A DNA stretch of 64,000 nucleotides from Neoarius graeffei. Lineage: Eukaryota > Chordata > Actinopteri > Siluriformes > Ariidae. A program made the translations under genes and the position numbers. The notes under the pieces are model-generated. The model was not told where the DNA came from, did no database searches, and saw only the letters and a list, made by a program, of their open reading frames with translations. This document shows, one piece after another, positions 42,022 through 55,402 of this stretch. The DNA lies in assembly GCF_027579695.1 (NCBI RefSeq), contig NC_083587.1:61844738-61908737 (forward strand), in the 5' to 3' direction. Position 1 is the first letter of the stretch, and every line of letters begins with the position of its first letter.

Positions 42022-42155
42022 CTCATCTCATCTCATTATCTCTAGCTGCTTTATCCTGTTCTACAGGGTTGCAGGCAAGCTGGAGCCTATCCCAGCTGAC
42101 TACGAGCGAAAGGCGGGGTACACCCTGGACAAGTCGCCAGGTCATCACAGGGCTG
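42022..42155 (-). mobile_element. SINE tail fragment
   Basis: 3' part only, with duplication TATCTCAAATAT (42,010 and 42,156). Confidence 0.88.
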
Positions 42156-42273
42156 TATCTCAAATATACATAGGCAAATTTTATTGAATGTGTTTCAGAA
42201 TCAAATTACTTTTTTTAAATTTTAATACGTGATTTTGCCATAATTAATTAATTTTCACATGGTAGCTGATCAT

Positions 42274-42528
42274 GGGTGGCACGGTGGGTTAGCACTGACA
42301 CCTCACAGCAAGAAGGTTCTGGGTTTGAGCCCCGTGGCCGGCGAGGACCTTTCTGTATGGAGTTTGCACCGTAGGTGTGAATGGTTGTCTGTGTCTATGT
42401 GTCAGCCCTGTGATGACCTGGCGACTTGTCCAGGGTGTACCCCGCCTTTCGCCCATAGTCAGCTGGGATAGGCTCCAGCTTACCTGTGACCCTGCACAGT
42501 ATGAGTGGCTACAGATGATGGATGGATG
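42274..42528 (+). mobile_element. SINE with internal deletion
   Basis: Head and tail present, middle part missing; flanked by tagctgatcatg / taactgatcacatg. Confidence 0.8.
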
Positions 42529-42701
42529 GTAACTGATCACATGCAGGGAATGTGGTTTTATTTTTCATATGCGATTTTCTTTCAGGAATATATATATATA
42601 TATATATATTTTTTTTTTTGCCTGGGATCATATATTTACCTGAATTCACAACACAACATGATGAAATGCATGATCACAAATTTTGCAAACAAAGTACTCA
42701 T

Positions 42702-43074
42702 CTCATCTCATTATCTCTAGCCGCTTTATCCTTCTACAGGGTTGCAGGCAAGCAGGAGCCTATCCCAGCTGACTATGGGCGAAAGGCGGGGTACACCCTG
42801 GACAAGTCGCCAGGTCATCACAGGGCTGACACATAGACACAGACAACCATTCACACTCACATTCACACCTACGGTCAATTTAGAGTCACCAGTTAACCTA
42901 ACCTGCATGTCTTTGGACTGTGGGGGAAACCGGAGCACCCGGAGGAAACCCACGCGGACACGGGGAGAACATGCAAACTCCACACAGAAAGGCCCTCGCC
43001 GGCCACGGGACTCGAACCCGGACCTTCTTGCTGTGAGGCAACAGCGCTAACCCCTACACCACAGTGCCGCCCCC
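42702..43074 (-). mobile_element. tRNA-derived SINE, full length
   Basis: Flanked by GCAAACAAAGTACTCAT and its one-mismatch partner at 43,075. Confidence 0.92.
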
Positions 43075-43160
43075 GCAAACAGAGTACTCATGTTGGTAAT
43101 TAGTGGTGTGCAAATACTTTTTTCATACCTTTTTATGCTTAGGAATGCAAGCAGTTTTAT

Positions 43161-43278
43161 CCATTCATCCATCCATTATCTGTAGCCGTTGTACAGGGCC
43201 ACAGGCAAGCTGGAGCCTATCCCACCTGACTATGGGCGAGAGGTGGGGTACACCCTGGACAAGTCTCCAGGTCATCGC
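43161..43278 (-). mobile_element. SINE tail fragment
   Basis: Older 3' part, duplication AATGCAAGCAGTTTTAT (43,144 and 43,279). A still older tail piece sits at about 43,308-43,393. Confidence 0.8.
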
Positions 43279-43394
43279 AATGCAAGCAGTTTTATTCATA
43301 TTTAATTCATTCATTTTGTATATTGCTTATCTGTTGTGAGCCAATCCCAGCTGGTACTGGGTGAGAGGCGGGATACACCCTGGACAGGTTGCTA

Positions 43395-45370
43395 TTCATA
43401 TTTTATAATTGCAAAATCAAAAGACATTATGTGTGAAAATTTCAAGTAGATTAATGTACTAGACATATATTAAGTACCAAAAACAAAAGTGGCTGAATGG
43501 CTTATTTTCCCTCACTGTATGTGTTTTTAGCGTAAGGGCTGAATCAGGCCATTCGCAATAGACATAAGAAGCAACTCAGTACACTTGGGCTAATATACAA
43601 AATAGTGATTAAAAAAAAAATCTCTGAACTGTAATTTTGTTTTACAGATTTTATGGTTTGAGATTTTATTTTGTCAAAATTGTCATTGCCCCTCTAGCAG
43701 TTTCTTTCCCATAATTTCTCACATGAAAATTTACAACTCCCATAAGAATTTTTTTGCAATGTGAAGGATTTTTTTTCTACCTTTTTTTTGTTCAATGCCC
43801 TAAATCAATTCAACCATATATGGGTTTATATATTACTTTGAAATGCACTTTGTTTTCTTTCTTATACCTTTATAGACAGTAGTTTGTCATTTTGAGCCTT
43901 CTGTTCCTTGCAACTGCAGTGAAAACAACAACAACATCAACAACAAAAACCAACAACACTTGTTTCCTTCAGCAATATCGCATTCTCTGTTGAAAAAAAA
44001 AAATTGTGTAACTTTAACAGTAAGACTTGCATAAATGAGCGAGGAGTTGCACATATGGAGTCGAGAATTTATTTTTAAAAAACCCCACTTTTTGGGGCTA
44101 TTTCTATGCATTACTAATTTCATGTTTAATAGGATCTTCAATTGCCATTTAATTTAGCATTTATGATGTCAAGTAGCACGTGTACAGTATAAAAACAAAG
44201 GGACTCATTATCAAGCTGGAAATAAATGGAAATTCTTTTATTTATTTATTTATTTATTTATTTAATTATTTCCCCCATAACTTTTATTTATTTATTTCCT
44301 GAGGAATTGCCTGGTCAGAGTCACGGTTGTTTTTAGGGACAGATACAGGTATAAATATTTGAAGTCCTAAACAGATACAGATAATGGCAAGGTTACACCT
44401 TTACTACTAAAGAACTATTCAAGATATTACACTACCAAAAAAAAAAAAAATCTTAGGAATTGAAGATATCTCATATGTCAAATTTATCTGACATTGTCTA
44501 TTTACTCGGAGATTACTGTAAAACAAGGAATAAGTTTTTGGGGCTATTTCTATGCATTACTAATTTCATGTTTAATAGGATCTTCAATTGCCATTTAATT
44601 TAGCTATATGTTAAGTATCTGTTTTTAGAAATAAACAAAATGGTCTGCCTAAAGAATGACAATTAGTAGCATGAAATTAGTAAAAATGTCTAGAAAAAGT
44701 ATTGCTGGATAATGATCTGATATTAAGAAATGCAAGATAAAAATCTTTACTTTTGCTGTGTTTTAAACCAAGTTAGACAAACAAAGGTGCATGACAGGCC
44801 TAGTATGCAAATTCCCTGCTTACATAAAATATCAGCTCCAGTAACCTTGTCAAATATACTATAACTGACTAGTCATTCTAGCAGTTTTCCAAAATTCCTA
44901 GAACATGCATTTATACAGTTTGGTCAAACATTTGTGGGCTAGAAGGCTCAGGAGTTTCAACCCCACCCACAGGACATAGAATGCCTACAGCTAAATGTTA
45001 CTTACTGCAGCTTTAAAGCTGTCAGACTGGATACTGATATTAAGGCCATGGCAAAATAATAATACACAAACTAGAAATGGTTCTGATCATGGATAAAAAA
45101 ATTGTGTAAATTATTTGTTTTGGGGTTTAAACAACTTAAAACTGTTGATACTTTCAGATTATGCACATTAATATAAGCTCCAGCATTAATATAAGAATCA
45201 GGGTGTTTTCTGGTAACAGCGTAAACAACAAGACTATTATCATGCAAATCTTTATACACTCACTGACATCAAATCTTTTCAGTTCTGATAGACAAAAAAC
45301 AGGCAAGTTTCACAGCTACTTTAAGGAACTTTAATAAATATAAACGTCCTTTTATTTTGCAGATTTACAA
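43395..45370. other. Intergenic, AT-rich
   Basis: No gene. Holds a perfect 70-bp direct repeat (44,089-44,158 and 44,535-44,604) and an (ATTT)n run at about 44,240. Confidence 0.6.
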
Positions 45371-45373
45371 ATG

Positions 45374-45379
45374 TTTATT
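45374..45379 (-). promoter_or_regulatory. Poly(A) signal of the C1GALT1-like gene
   Basis: AATAAA on the minus strand, about 105 bp after the stop codon. Confidence 0.65.
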
Positions 45380-45483
45380 GCTCGTAAATAATCACAATGA
45401 ACTCATTAATAAACTCTGGTTAGTAATAAACAAGTTGTGAATGTGCTCCAATTTTCAATCAATGGATCTTTTTTTTTTTTATC

Positions 45484-45639
45484 TCAGGGTTTCACCGTGA
45501 CGTTTGCCGAGATAGCCGGATCAAACCAGTACTGATACCCGAAAGGTCGCAGGTGATGAGTGTAGTACTCCAGCTCGTACATCCTATGAGGTGGGATGTG
45601 GTGAAAGCTGATGGCGTAATCTGAACAGTATTGTGGTCC
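45484..45639 (-). CDS. Terminal exon, core-1 beta-3-galactosyltransferase-like
   Basis: After TTAACAG the frame opens in phase 0 with [14 protein letters not shown], continues M-Y-E-L-E-Y-Y and H-L-R-P-F-G-Y, and stops at TGA after 51 codons. This matches the luminal C-terminus of C1GALT1 (C-C-S-D-x-A-V-S-F-H and Y-x-L-R-P-Y-G-Y), the Golgi enzyme that adds galactose to Tn antigen to make core-1 O-glycans. One of the paired cysteines is Tyr here. No upstream exon was found to the right within the window, so they either lie beyond the transposon-rich region or this is a partial paralogue. The frame is intact and has a poly(A) signal. Confidence 0.78.
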   Translation of the reverse strand, partial: GPQYCSDYAISFHHIPPHRMYELEYYTHHLRPFGYQYWFDPAISANVTVKP

Positions 45640-46873
45640 CTGTTAACACACACACACAGACACACACAGACAAACACAGACACACACATTGTCAGGACAA
45701 GGAAATGCATGTAGCATGACTTTGGTCTTTGCGTTCCCCACCCATTTTTCCCTAGAAAAATAATTTGTGAAAGCTGTCACACCTCTGGTCAACAGTGTTA
45801 ACATCTTTATTGTCTAATTGTTTACTTACATGCCTTTCTACACAGCTACACACAGCCTCTCCCACTCATGAATACAGTGGATATAAAAAGTGTACACACC
45901 CTGTTAAAATGATAGGTTTATCTAATGTAAAAAAATGAGACCACAATAAATAATTTCAAAACTTTTCCCACCTTTAATGTGACCTATAACCTGTACAAGT
46001 CAACTGAAAAACAAACAAATCTGTTCAGGGGGAAAAACATAAAAAATAAAAAATGTACAATAAGCTGGTTGCATAAGTGTGCACACCCTCAAACTAATAC
46101 TTTGTTGAAGCACCTTTTGATTTAATTACAGCATTCAGTCTTTTTGGGTTCACACCTGCCATCAATTAAAATGACTCTGATTAACCCCAAATAAAGTTCA
46201 GACATTTCCTCAGTTGCATCCTCCAGCAAAAGCCAGGGTTCACAGAGAGCTTACAAAGCATCAAAGGGATCTCATTGTTGAAAGGTATCAGTCAGGAGAA
46301 GGGTGCAAAAACATTTCCACAGCATTAGATATACCATGGAGCACAGTGTAGACCGTCATCAAGAAGTGGAGCAAATATGGGACAAGAGTGACATTACCGA
46401 GAACTGGACATCCCTCCAAAATTGAGGAAAAGACGAGACGAAATTGGTCAGGGAGGCTGCCAAGAGGCCTACAGCAACACTGAAGGAGCTGCAGGAATTT
46501 CTGGCAAGTACTGGTTGTGTACTACATGTGACAACAATCTCCCATATTCTCCATAGGTCTGGATTATGGGGCAGGGTCACAAGACAGAAGCCTTTTCTTA
46601 CAAAGAAAAACATCCAGGCCTGGCTAAATTTTGCAAAAAAAAAAAAAAAAAAAAAATACATCAACTCTCCCAAAAGCATATGGGAAAATGTGTATGGCGG
46701 CGGGGGCGTGGTCAAGCATCAGTTTGTGACTGGAGGGCGGAGTCAGGGAAGGCAAGTGGGAGAATCACTGCACCTGATGTTAATTAATGTGTTTGTGTGT
46801 CTTCCCCAGTGACCGCGCCCTATTTAAGGAGAGAGAGCGAGAGCAGAGGGAGCTCTCTCCCCAACCAGACAAC

Positions 46874-46916
<43 letters not shown>

Positions 46917-46922
46917 CGCGCG
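46874..46922. repeat. (GT)n(CG)n tract
   Basis: Alternating purine-pyrimidine run that could adopt Z-DNA; within the outer LTR. Confidence 0.85.
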
Positions 46923-47248
46923 TGTATGGCTGGGAGAGTCAAAGTTACTACTGAAAAGTGAAAATAAAAAGAGTTTTGTGAACTCAGGGCCCGTTTACAC
47001 GAGGACGCTGTCGGGTAAAAACGACTAAATATTTTATCGGAAGTGCCTTTCGTCTACACGGGGACGGCGTTTCCGAGGCTGAAAAACGGAAAAAATTGAA
47101 AACGCCTTCCAAAGTGGATAAGTTTAAAAACGGCCCCCGTTGCATATCCGTCTAAACTACCCAATACGCCAAACTCTGCTCGGATCTGCTCACGTCGGGT
47201 ACGCGTTTACGTCATACATATGTCATATACTGTACACACCAGCCCGGG

Positions 47249-47437
47249 AAGTAAGAAAGTAAGTAAAAAAGTAAGAGCATGTCTGATTACATCGATCCAA
47301 CGGACCTTCAAGCTGCTCTGGCAGCTTTAATAAACGTCCAGGAGTCCTTCGAACATCTATACCGAATCTGCACATATACCGTTAATGAACAGAGGCGGGT
47401 ATAGCATGCTCTTACTTTTTTACTTACTTTCTTACTT
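47249..47437. repeat. 33-bp perfect inverted repeat around a coding fragment
   Basis: 47,249-47,281 and 47,405-47,437 are exact reverse complements (aagtaagaaagtaagtaaaa type). The 123-bp loop carries most of the short M-S-D-Y-I-D frame. Confidence 0.9.
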
Positions 47438-47891
47438 ACCATAGCCAGAGTAGTCAAAGTTTTCGCGGCGCAGATGTGCAGATCAGACAAGACGGAAGAC
47501 GTTGCGCATGCGTGCAGACATAGCGGAGGTCTTTCACAGCACCGCCTGGCATGCATATCTGTGACAGAGCGCAATGCGTCTGTCACTAAACAGCGGTTCC
47601 TCCCGCTGGTCATGTTTCAATGGTCAAGTGCAATGGACTAAACCACAGTTGCAAAGACATTCCAAATACAATCTGTGTTGTATGTTTGTTGTGGGTTTGG
47701 TAATGGGGGCTTTACAAGTATGTTTTGTTACGGGTACATTTGTTACAACTTTTAGATATGTAAACCTGAAATGTTTGGTCCATGTGTTCATAGTAAAAGA
47801 CGCGACACAGGTTTAAACAGCGCAAGCATTTATTAGTTTTCACTATAAACAATAGCGTGTAAAGATTCATTAAGTGCGCACGTTTAACATC

Positions 47892-49106
<1,215 letters not shown>

Positions 49107-49873
49107 TGAGATGACCTGAAGACGGCTGTGCACAAGACAGGCCCTCACAATCTGACAGATTTGGAGCGCTTTTGCAAGGAAGAGTGGGCAAATATTGCCA
49201 AGTCTAGATGTGGCAGGCTGATAGACTCTGATCCAAAAAGACTGAATGCTGTAATTAAATCGAAAGGTGCTTCAACAAAGTATTAGTTTAAGGGTGTGCA
49301 CACTTATGCAACCAGCTTATTGTACACTTTTTAAAAAAAATGTTTTTCCCCCCAAACAGATTTGTTTGTTTTTCAATTGAATTGTACAGGTTATAGGTCA
49401 CATTAAAGATGGGAAAAGTTTTGAAATTATTTATTGTGGTCTCATTTTTTTTACATCATTTTAATGGGGCATGTACACTTTTTATATCCACTGTGTAACC
49501 CTTTCAGAAAATACAGATAAGTTTCCTTTATTATCCATGTAGGTGGAGATATAGGGTATAGGAGGAAATGCATGTTTCTGTTATTTGATTTTATTTACCA
49601 TTTTATGTGTTTGCCTGGTGTAATATTGTGTTCTCATGTGTACCTATGTTATTATTATTGCATGTTTAATTATTTGTAATTCTGAAAAAAAATACAGTGG
49701 AACCAATGACTGCACAGAGTGAGAGGTCAAGGAGCGAGCAAAAGGCGAATATAGCGGAAATGTTTTTTTTTGGGCTGGGGAGCGAGTGAGGGAGAACGCT
49801 GCTGTCATCAAGCCAGTGAGCTATTGTTATTTTTCTGGTTAAGAAAATGATATTTGAGGTAACTGTACAGCAG

Positions 49874-50850
49874 TGGCGGCTGGTAGTCTTTCAAACAGGG
49901 GAGGCTGTTTGGTTATGATATTTCCAGATTTTAAAAGAAAAAACATCAATTTTGCCCATACTCTTGCCTCTGATCTGGCTGATTGTTGGCAGCATCACAA
50001 ACTGTGAAATAACAGGTTCTTTTGGCCCATTAGCCTACTGTCCAATATACATGATGGTGGTGTTGGGGGAGAGGGGTATATTTTAACATTTTATATTTTA
50101 AAATTGTGGCATGTTGTTTAAAAATTGATCATTATTGAAAGCAGCTCTTTGTCAGGAACCTCAGCAGTAGAGCTGGGTGCCACACATTTCATTCAATGAC
50201 ACTTTCCCTATATTTTACTTATTTTGACTGAGAAATGTTTTATTGACAATTTTGATAACCCTTCACTTTTAATCCAGGTCTGTAGTGTGAAATGTTCTCG
50301 GCTGTGTTTTTGTTTAAAAATGTTTTCCAAATTGTAGCGGTGTTTAATTCATATCCAGAAAAATATATATTCCAATATAATATACTCAGCATAAACATTT
50401 TAAATAGATTCTATATTTTTGGCCCATCCATGACATATTACTAAAGTAGCCTATTTACTGTTGTTGATGTGGGTCACTTGCTGTTAGCCAATTCACTTTC
50501 TCGTACCAGGAGAGCTGAAAGGAACGAGTATTATTCCCTACCTTTTTCACCAAGTCAATTTGAGGCGTTGGTCTACCCTGCTCTTTAATTTTAATTTTTC
50601 CTCGAAAGGAAGACTGGCAAATGGCTTCGCCAAAATTAAATCAACAATGCTTGGCATCCGTGCGCAGCTTTCTTGCTAGCTGACTAGCCCCCTCAAGTTC
50701 AAGTTCAGTCACTCAAATAAACGAAATTTCTGGAACTAAGATAGCAAACTTGACAACACTATATTTACACTTTATTTACAATGAAAATATATACAAACTA
50801 AAAAAGCTGGTAGAAACTGTATGTAATGAATGAAATCGAAATGTAAGCTG
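49874..50850 (+). mobile_element. hAT-type transposon end, truncated
   Basis: Starts cagtggcggctggtagtc, a terminus seen in fish hAT elements with a TTF-type finger. No transposase frame remains; the right end is lost near the next Tc1. 49,494-49,873 holds nothing recognised. Confidence 0.5.
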
Positions 50851-50889
50851 ATCTCTTACAATACACCACAGCACTTGCGAATCTGCATG

Positions 50890-52176
50890 GGACTGAACTG
50901 AACAGTCTTCCCAGCCTGGTGCAGGTCTACAATTTTGTTTCTGGTGTCCTTTGACAGCTCTTTGGTCTTGGCCATAGTGGAGTTTGGAGTGTGACTGTTT
51001 GAGGTTGTGGACAGGTGTCCTTTATACTGATAATGAGTTCAAACAGGTGCCATTAATACAGGTAACGAGTGGAAGACAGAGGAGCCTCTTAAAGAAGAAG
51101 TTACAGGTCTGTGAGAGCCAGAAATCTTGCTTGTTTGTAGGTGACCAAATACTTATTTTACAGAGGAATTTACCAATTAATTCATTAAAAATCCTACAAT
51201 GTGATTTCCTGGATTCTTTCCCCCAATTCTGTCTCTCATAGTTGAGGTATACCTATGATGAAAATTACAGGCCTCTCTCATCTTTTTAAGTGGGAGAACT
51301 TGCACAATTGGTGACTGACTAACAGTGATGGGAATAACGGCGTTAGAATAAACGGCGTTACTAACGGCGTTACTTTTTTTAGTAACGAGTAATCTAACTA
51401 ATTACTTTTTACATCGTTATAACGCCGTTCCCGTTACTTACAATAAAATACTATGCGTTACTTTATTAAAGCTGTTTTCATCTGGCACGCTGCTCGTTCA
51501 GCCTTTCTTTACTCTGCTTTAGTGTGGGGCGGGGAGACACGAGACAACGGCATAGTCAGCCAATCAGAGTAGATTTGGACAACATATGTAGGTAGGCCAC
51601 GCCTACTGCACTACTGCGCACGCTTTCAATCGGAAGAGCCAGCGATGGCGAGCGGTCAGCCCAGCACTGCGCTTTCACACTGGAAATACAGCCAGGACTT
51701 TTCACTACTTGAAATAAAAGGCAAGAGTGTTTACGTGCAATGCACATTATGTCGAGGAACAAAGCGTTTGTCCTCGTCAGTGGCCAGTAATTAGTAACAT
51801 AATTTTAATAACTGCAAAAATATATTATATTTGATAGATGTCTTATCTCACATTGTCCCACAAAAATATTAATATAGTGTAGATAATGTTACTAACTGGT
51901 TCTGTTAAGTGTCCATTTCAGTCATTAAACACATTTAACATTCACTTTTATTATGATTACACTAATTGAATTTGATTTTTGTTTTTTTTTGGGGGGGGGG
52001 GGGGAACAAAATGTAACGGAATAATTACTTTCCCTGGTAATTAGTTACTTTTATGACAAAGTAACTCCGTTACTAACTCAGTTACTTTTTGGGAAAAGTA
52101 ACTAGTAACTATAACTAATTACTTTTTGAAAGTAACGTGCCCAACACTGCTGACTAAATACTTTTTTGCCCCACTG
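50890..52176 (-). mobile_element. Tc1-like element, family 3, 5' part only
   Basis: Minus-strand transposase start (ATG near 50,977: A-K-T-K-E-L-S-K-D-T) runs off at the truncated left edge. The right end ttttttgccccactg is followed by TA. Interrupted by the hAT MITE at 51,323. Confidence 0.7.
51323..52149 (+). mobile_element. hAT MITE with a truncated BED exon
   Basis: Ends cagtgatgggaataacggcg and complement cagtgttgggcacgttac; 8-bp duplication CTGACTAA (51,315-51,322 and 52,150-52,157), diagnostic of hAT. At 51,645-51,794 it encodes S-H-W-K-Y and C-T-L-C-R, a BED-finger start, before a TAA. Confidence 0.9.
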
Positions 52177-52415
52177 TATTGATACATTTTCATTTAGGCT
52201 ACATTTGTGTTTTTTCTGTTTATTTTCATGTTTTTTAATTTTACTTATTACATTTACAATATAGGCACTAAACGTTTTATTCACTGTGTGGACAATTCAT
52301 TTTTTGAATAAATAAGTTAAAAGCTTATATACAAGACTACAAGAACATCTAAGTCAAACATAGTGTATTTGCATCCAGTACATCATAGAGAGAGATACAA
52401 TCTAGGAGTTATATA

Positions 52416-54023
52416 CAGTGGTGCTTGAAAGTTTGTGAACCCTTTAGAATTTTCTATATTTCTGCATAAATATGACCTAAAACATCATCAGATTTTCACA
52501 CAAGTCCTAAAAGTAGATAAAGAGAACCCAGTTAAACAAATGAGACAAAAATATTATACTTGGTCATTTATTTATTGAGGAAAATGATCCAATATTACAG
52601 ATCTGTGAATGGCAAAAGTATGTGAACCTCTAGGATTAGCAGTTAATTTGAAGGTGAAATTAGAGTCAGGTGTTTTCAATCAATGGGATGACAATCAGGT
52701 GTGAGTGAGCACCCTGTTTTATTTAAAGAACAGGGATCTATCAAAGTCTGATCTTCACAACACATGTTTGTGGAAGTGTATCATGGCATGAACAAAGGAG
52801 ATTTCTGAGGACCTCAGAAAAAGTGTTGTTGATGCTCATCAGGCTGGAAAAGGTTACAAAACCATCTCTAAAGAGTTTGGACTCCACCAATCCACAGTCA
52901 GACAGATTGTGTACAAATGGAGGAAATTCAAGACCATTGTTACCCTCCCCAGGAGTGGTCGACCAACATAGATCACTCCAAGAGCAAGGCGTGTAATAGT
53001 CGGTGAGGTCACAAAGGACCCCAGGGTAACTTCTAAGCAACTGAAGGCCTCTCTCACATTGGCTAATGTTAATGTTCATGAGTCCACCATCAGGAGAACA
53101 CTGAACAACAATGGTGTGCATGGCAGGGTTGCAAGGAGAAAGCCACTGCTCTCCAAAAAGAACATTGCTGCTCGTCTGCAGTTTGCTAAAGATCACGTGG
53201 ACAAGCCAGAAGGCGATTGGAAAAATGTTTTGTGGATGGATGAGACCAAAATAGAACTTTTTGGTTTAAATGAGAAGCGTTATGGTTGGAGAAAGGAAAA
53301 CTGCATTCCAGCATAAGAACCTTATCCCATCTGTGAAACATGGTGGTGGTAGTATCATGGATTGGGCCTGTTTTGCTGCATCTGGGCCAGGACGGCTTGC
53401 CATCATTGATGGAACAATGAATTCTGAATTATACCAGTGAATTCTAAAGGAAAATGTCATGACATCTGTCCATGAACTGAATCTCAAGAGAAGGTGGGTC
53501 ATGCAGCAAGACAACGACCCTAAGCACACAAGTCATTCTACCAAAGAATGGTTAAAGAAGAATAAAGTTAATGTTTTGGAATGGCCAAGTCAAAGTCCTG
53601 ACCTTAATCCAATCAAAATGTTGTGGAAGGACCTGAAGCAAGCAGTTCATGTGAGGAAACCCACCAACATCCCAGAGTTGAAGCTGTTCTGTACGGAGGA
53701 ATGGGCTAAAATTCCTCCAAGCCGGTGTGCAGGACTGATCAACACTTGCCGGAAATGTTTAATTGCAGTTATTGCTGCACAAGGGGGTCACACCAGATAC
53801 TGAAAGCAAAGGTTCACATACTTTTGCCACTCACAGATCTGTAATATTGGATCATTTTCCTCAATAAACAAAAGACCACGTATAATATTTTTGTCTCATT
53901 TGTTTAACTAGGTTCTCTTTATCTACTTTTAGGACTTGTGTGAAAATCTGATGATGTTTTAGGTCATATTTATGCAGAAATATAGAAAATTCTAACGGGT
54001 TCACAAACTTTCAAGCACCACTG
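52416..54023 (+). mobile_element. Tc1-like transposon, family 1 copy 2
   Basis: 1,608 bp with intact inverted ends and TA on both sides. The transposase is dead: TGA at codon 3, a frameshift near 53,300, and the catalytic Glu of N-P-I-E replaced by Lys. It sits in the 5' LTR region of the Gypsy element. Confidence 0.93.
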
Positions 54024-54105
54024 TACATTGAGTCTACATTGAGTTATAAGTTCATAGAACCAAGGGCGTCACTGCAGTACCTTATAGCGGGCTGGGGGCG
54101 CTACA
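54024..54105 (+). repeat. Gypsy 5' LTR, 3' end
   Basis: LTR sequence ends in CTACA at 54,105, four bases before the primer site. The rest of the LTR lies left of the Tc1 insertion and its start is not resolved. Confidence 0.55.
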
Positions 54106-54109
54106 TAAA

Positions 54110-54127
54110 TGGAGGCACCGCTGGGAT
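54110..54127 (+). promoter_or_regulatory. Gypsy primer-binding site, tRNA-Thr
   Basis: TGGAGGCACCGCTGGGAT is complementary to the 3' end of vertebrate tRNA-Thr(AGT). Confidence 0.8.
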
Positions 54128-54174
54128 TTTAGTTAGTTAAGCAATTTAGTGATTAGTAATCATTGGATTAGTTA

Positions 54175-55402
54175 ATGCTCATTATAATGGCTAATCATTC
54201 TTTATTTGTTGGAGAACTTAAGAGATGGTGTGAAAGTGAGGAATTACAGAATTCCCATGCCTTTATGTTTGTTATTGATGATGATTTGGATGTTGCTGAA
54301 ATTGAGGAGGTGGCACACTCCATCAAGTGCTTGGGTCGTGTGTGGGTCAGAGGTAGGAAGCATCATGCAGAACAAAACAAATGGATGGTGCTCTGTGAGT
54401 GCAAAGAGTCTGTCAACTCACCGAATGTTCCTCCAGATATCTTACCTCCTGGTCATGAGCATCCTTGGTTACTTATTTCACTTTTTGGCAGCACATCAGA
54501 GCCCAGTGATTTCAGTAGTAAGCTGCAGAGTTTCTTGAATGCTGAAAAGAAGTCAATGGAAGATCTACGTGCAGTAGTAGGTACCACAGGATCCTCTGCA
54601 GAGTCAATCATTCATGCTTTAGGTGACATGGTGGAAAAGATTGCAAAGCCATCCATGGATAACAGCGGATACAGATGTCTGCGTGTGTTTTCTGGCGTTT
54701 TGCCTACACCAGCCAGTGAAGAGCAATTTGAATACTGGATTGAGCAGGCTAGATTAGTGGTGGAGGAGGGTGACTTGTCTACTAAGGAGAAACGACATTG
54801 GATTATATAAAGTTTGAAAGGCCCTGCTTTGGAAGTGGTTAAAGCAGTGTGCATGGCTGATGAAAATGTGGGTCCAGCAGAATGTTTAAATGCTCTACAG
54901 AGTGCGTTTGGAATGGCGGAAACTGGGGAGGACCTCTATTTTTCTTTTCGTCTTATGCAACAGAAGCAAGGGGAGAAGTTGTCCGACTTTCTTCAAAGGC
55001 TAGAGCAGGTGCTGACCAAGGTTATTAAAAGGAGTGGTATTAGGGCAGTTGAGGCAAACAAAGCTAGGTTAGAGCAACTTATTAGGGGGGCTGTGGCCTC
55101 TGACCTGATGTTGGTACAACTTAGGCTGAGAGAGAGGAGAAGTAATCCACCTAGCTTTTTAGACTTGCTGTCTGAGATTCGTGTTGAGGAGGAGATTGAG
55201 GCTTCATGGTCAAAATTGAAGGCATCAGTGCATACTGTCAGTAGAGACAAGGAATTTGATATAGGATCAAAAGACATCCAGGTCCTTAAAAATGAAATCA
55301 AAGAACTTAAGTCAATGGTTGCCGCTATGGCTGTAGCCACATCCAAAGTTACAACAGAGAATGCTGTGAGTAAGACTAAAGTGCCAACACCAGAGCCTGT
55401 AA
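54175..55402 (+). pseudogene. Gypsy gag, PNMA-like
   Basis: First ATG 54,175, better start 54,187 (M-A-N-H-S). An N-terminal RRM-like domain (L-K-R-W-C, then W-M-V-L-C-E-C) is followed by a capsid region starting Y-R-C-L-R-V-F-S-G. This is the two-part layout of the paraneoplastic Ma (PNMA) proteins, which derive from Ty3/Gypsy Gag. One TAA (54,808-54,810) interrupts it, and the reading frame is cut at 55,402 by the Harbinger insertion. Confidence 0.85.

Noticed and set aside
46444-46812. 122-codon frame with a poly-lysine stretch
   Set aside because: Tc1 transposase fragment with an expanded A-run, running into the LTR insertion; not an intact gene.
47308-47613. 101-codon minus-strand frame
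   Set aside because: Crosses the inverted repeat and opposes the M-S-D-Y-I-D frame; chance frame.
50984-51241. 85-codon plus-strand frame
   Set aside because: Lies in the 5' untranslated end of a minus-strand Tc1 element.
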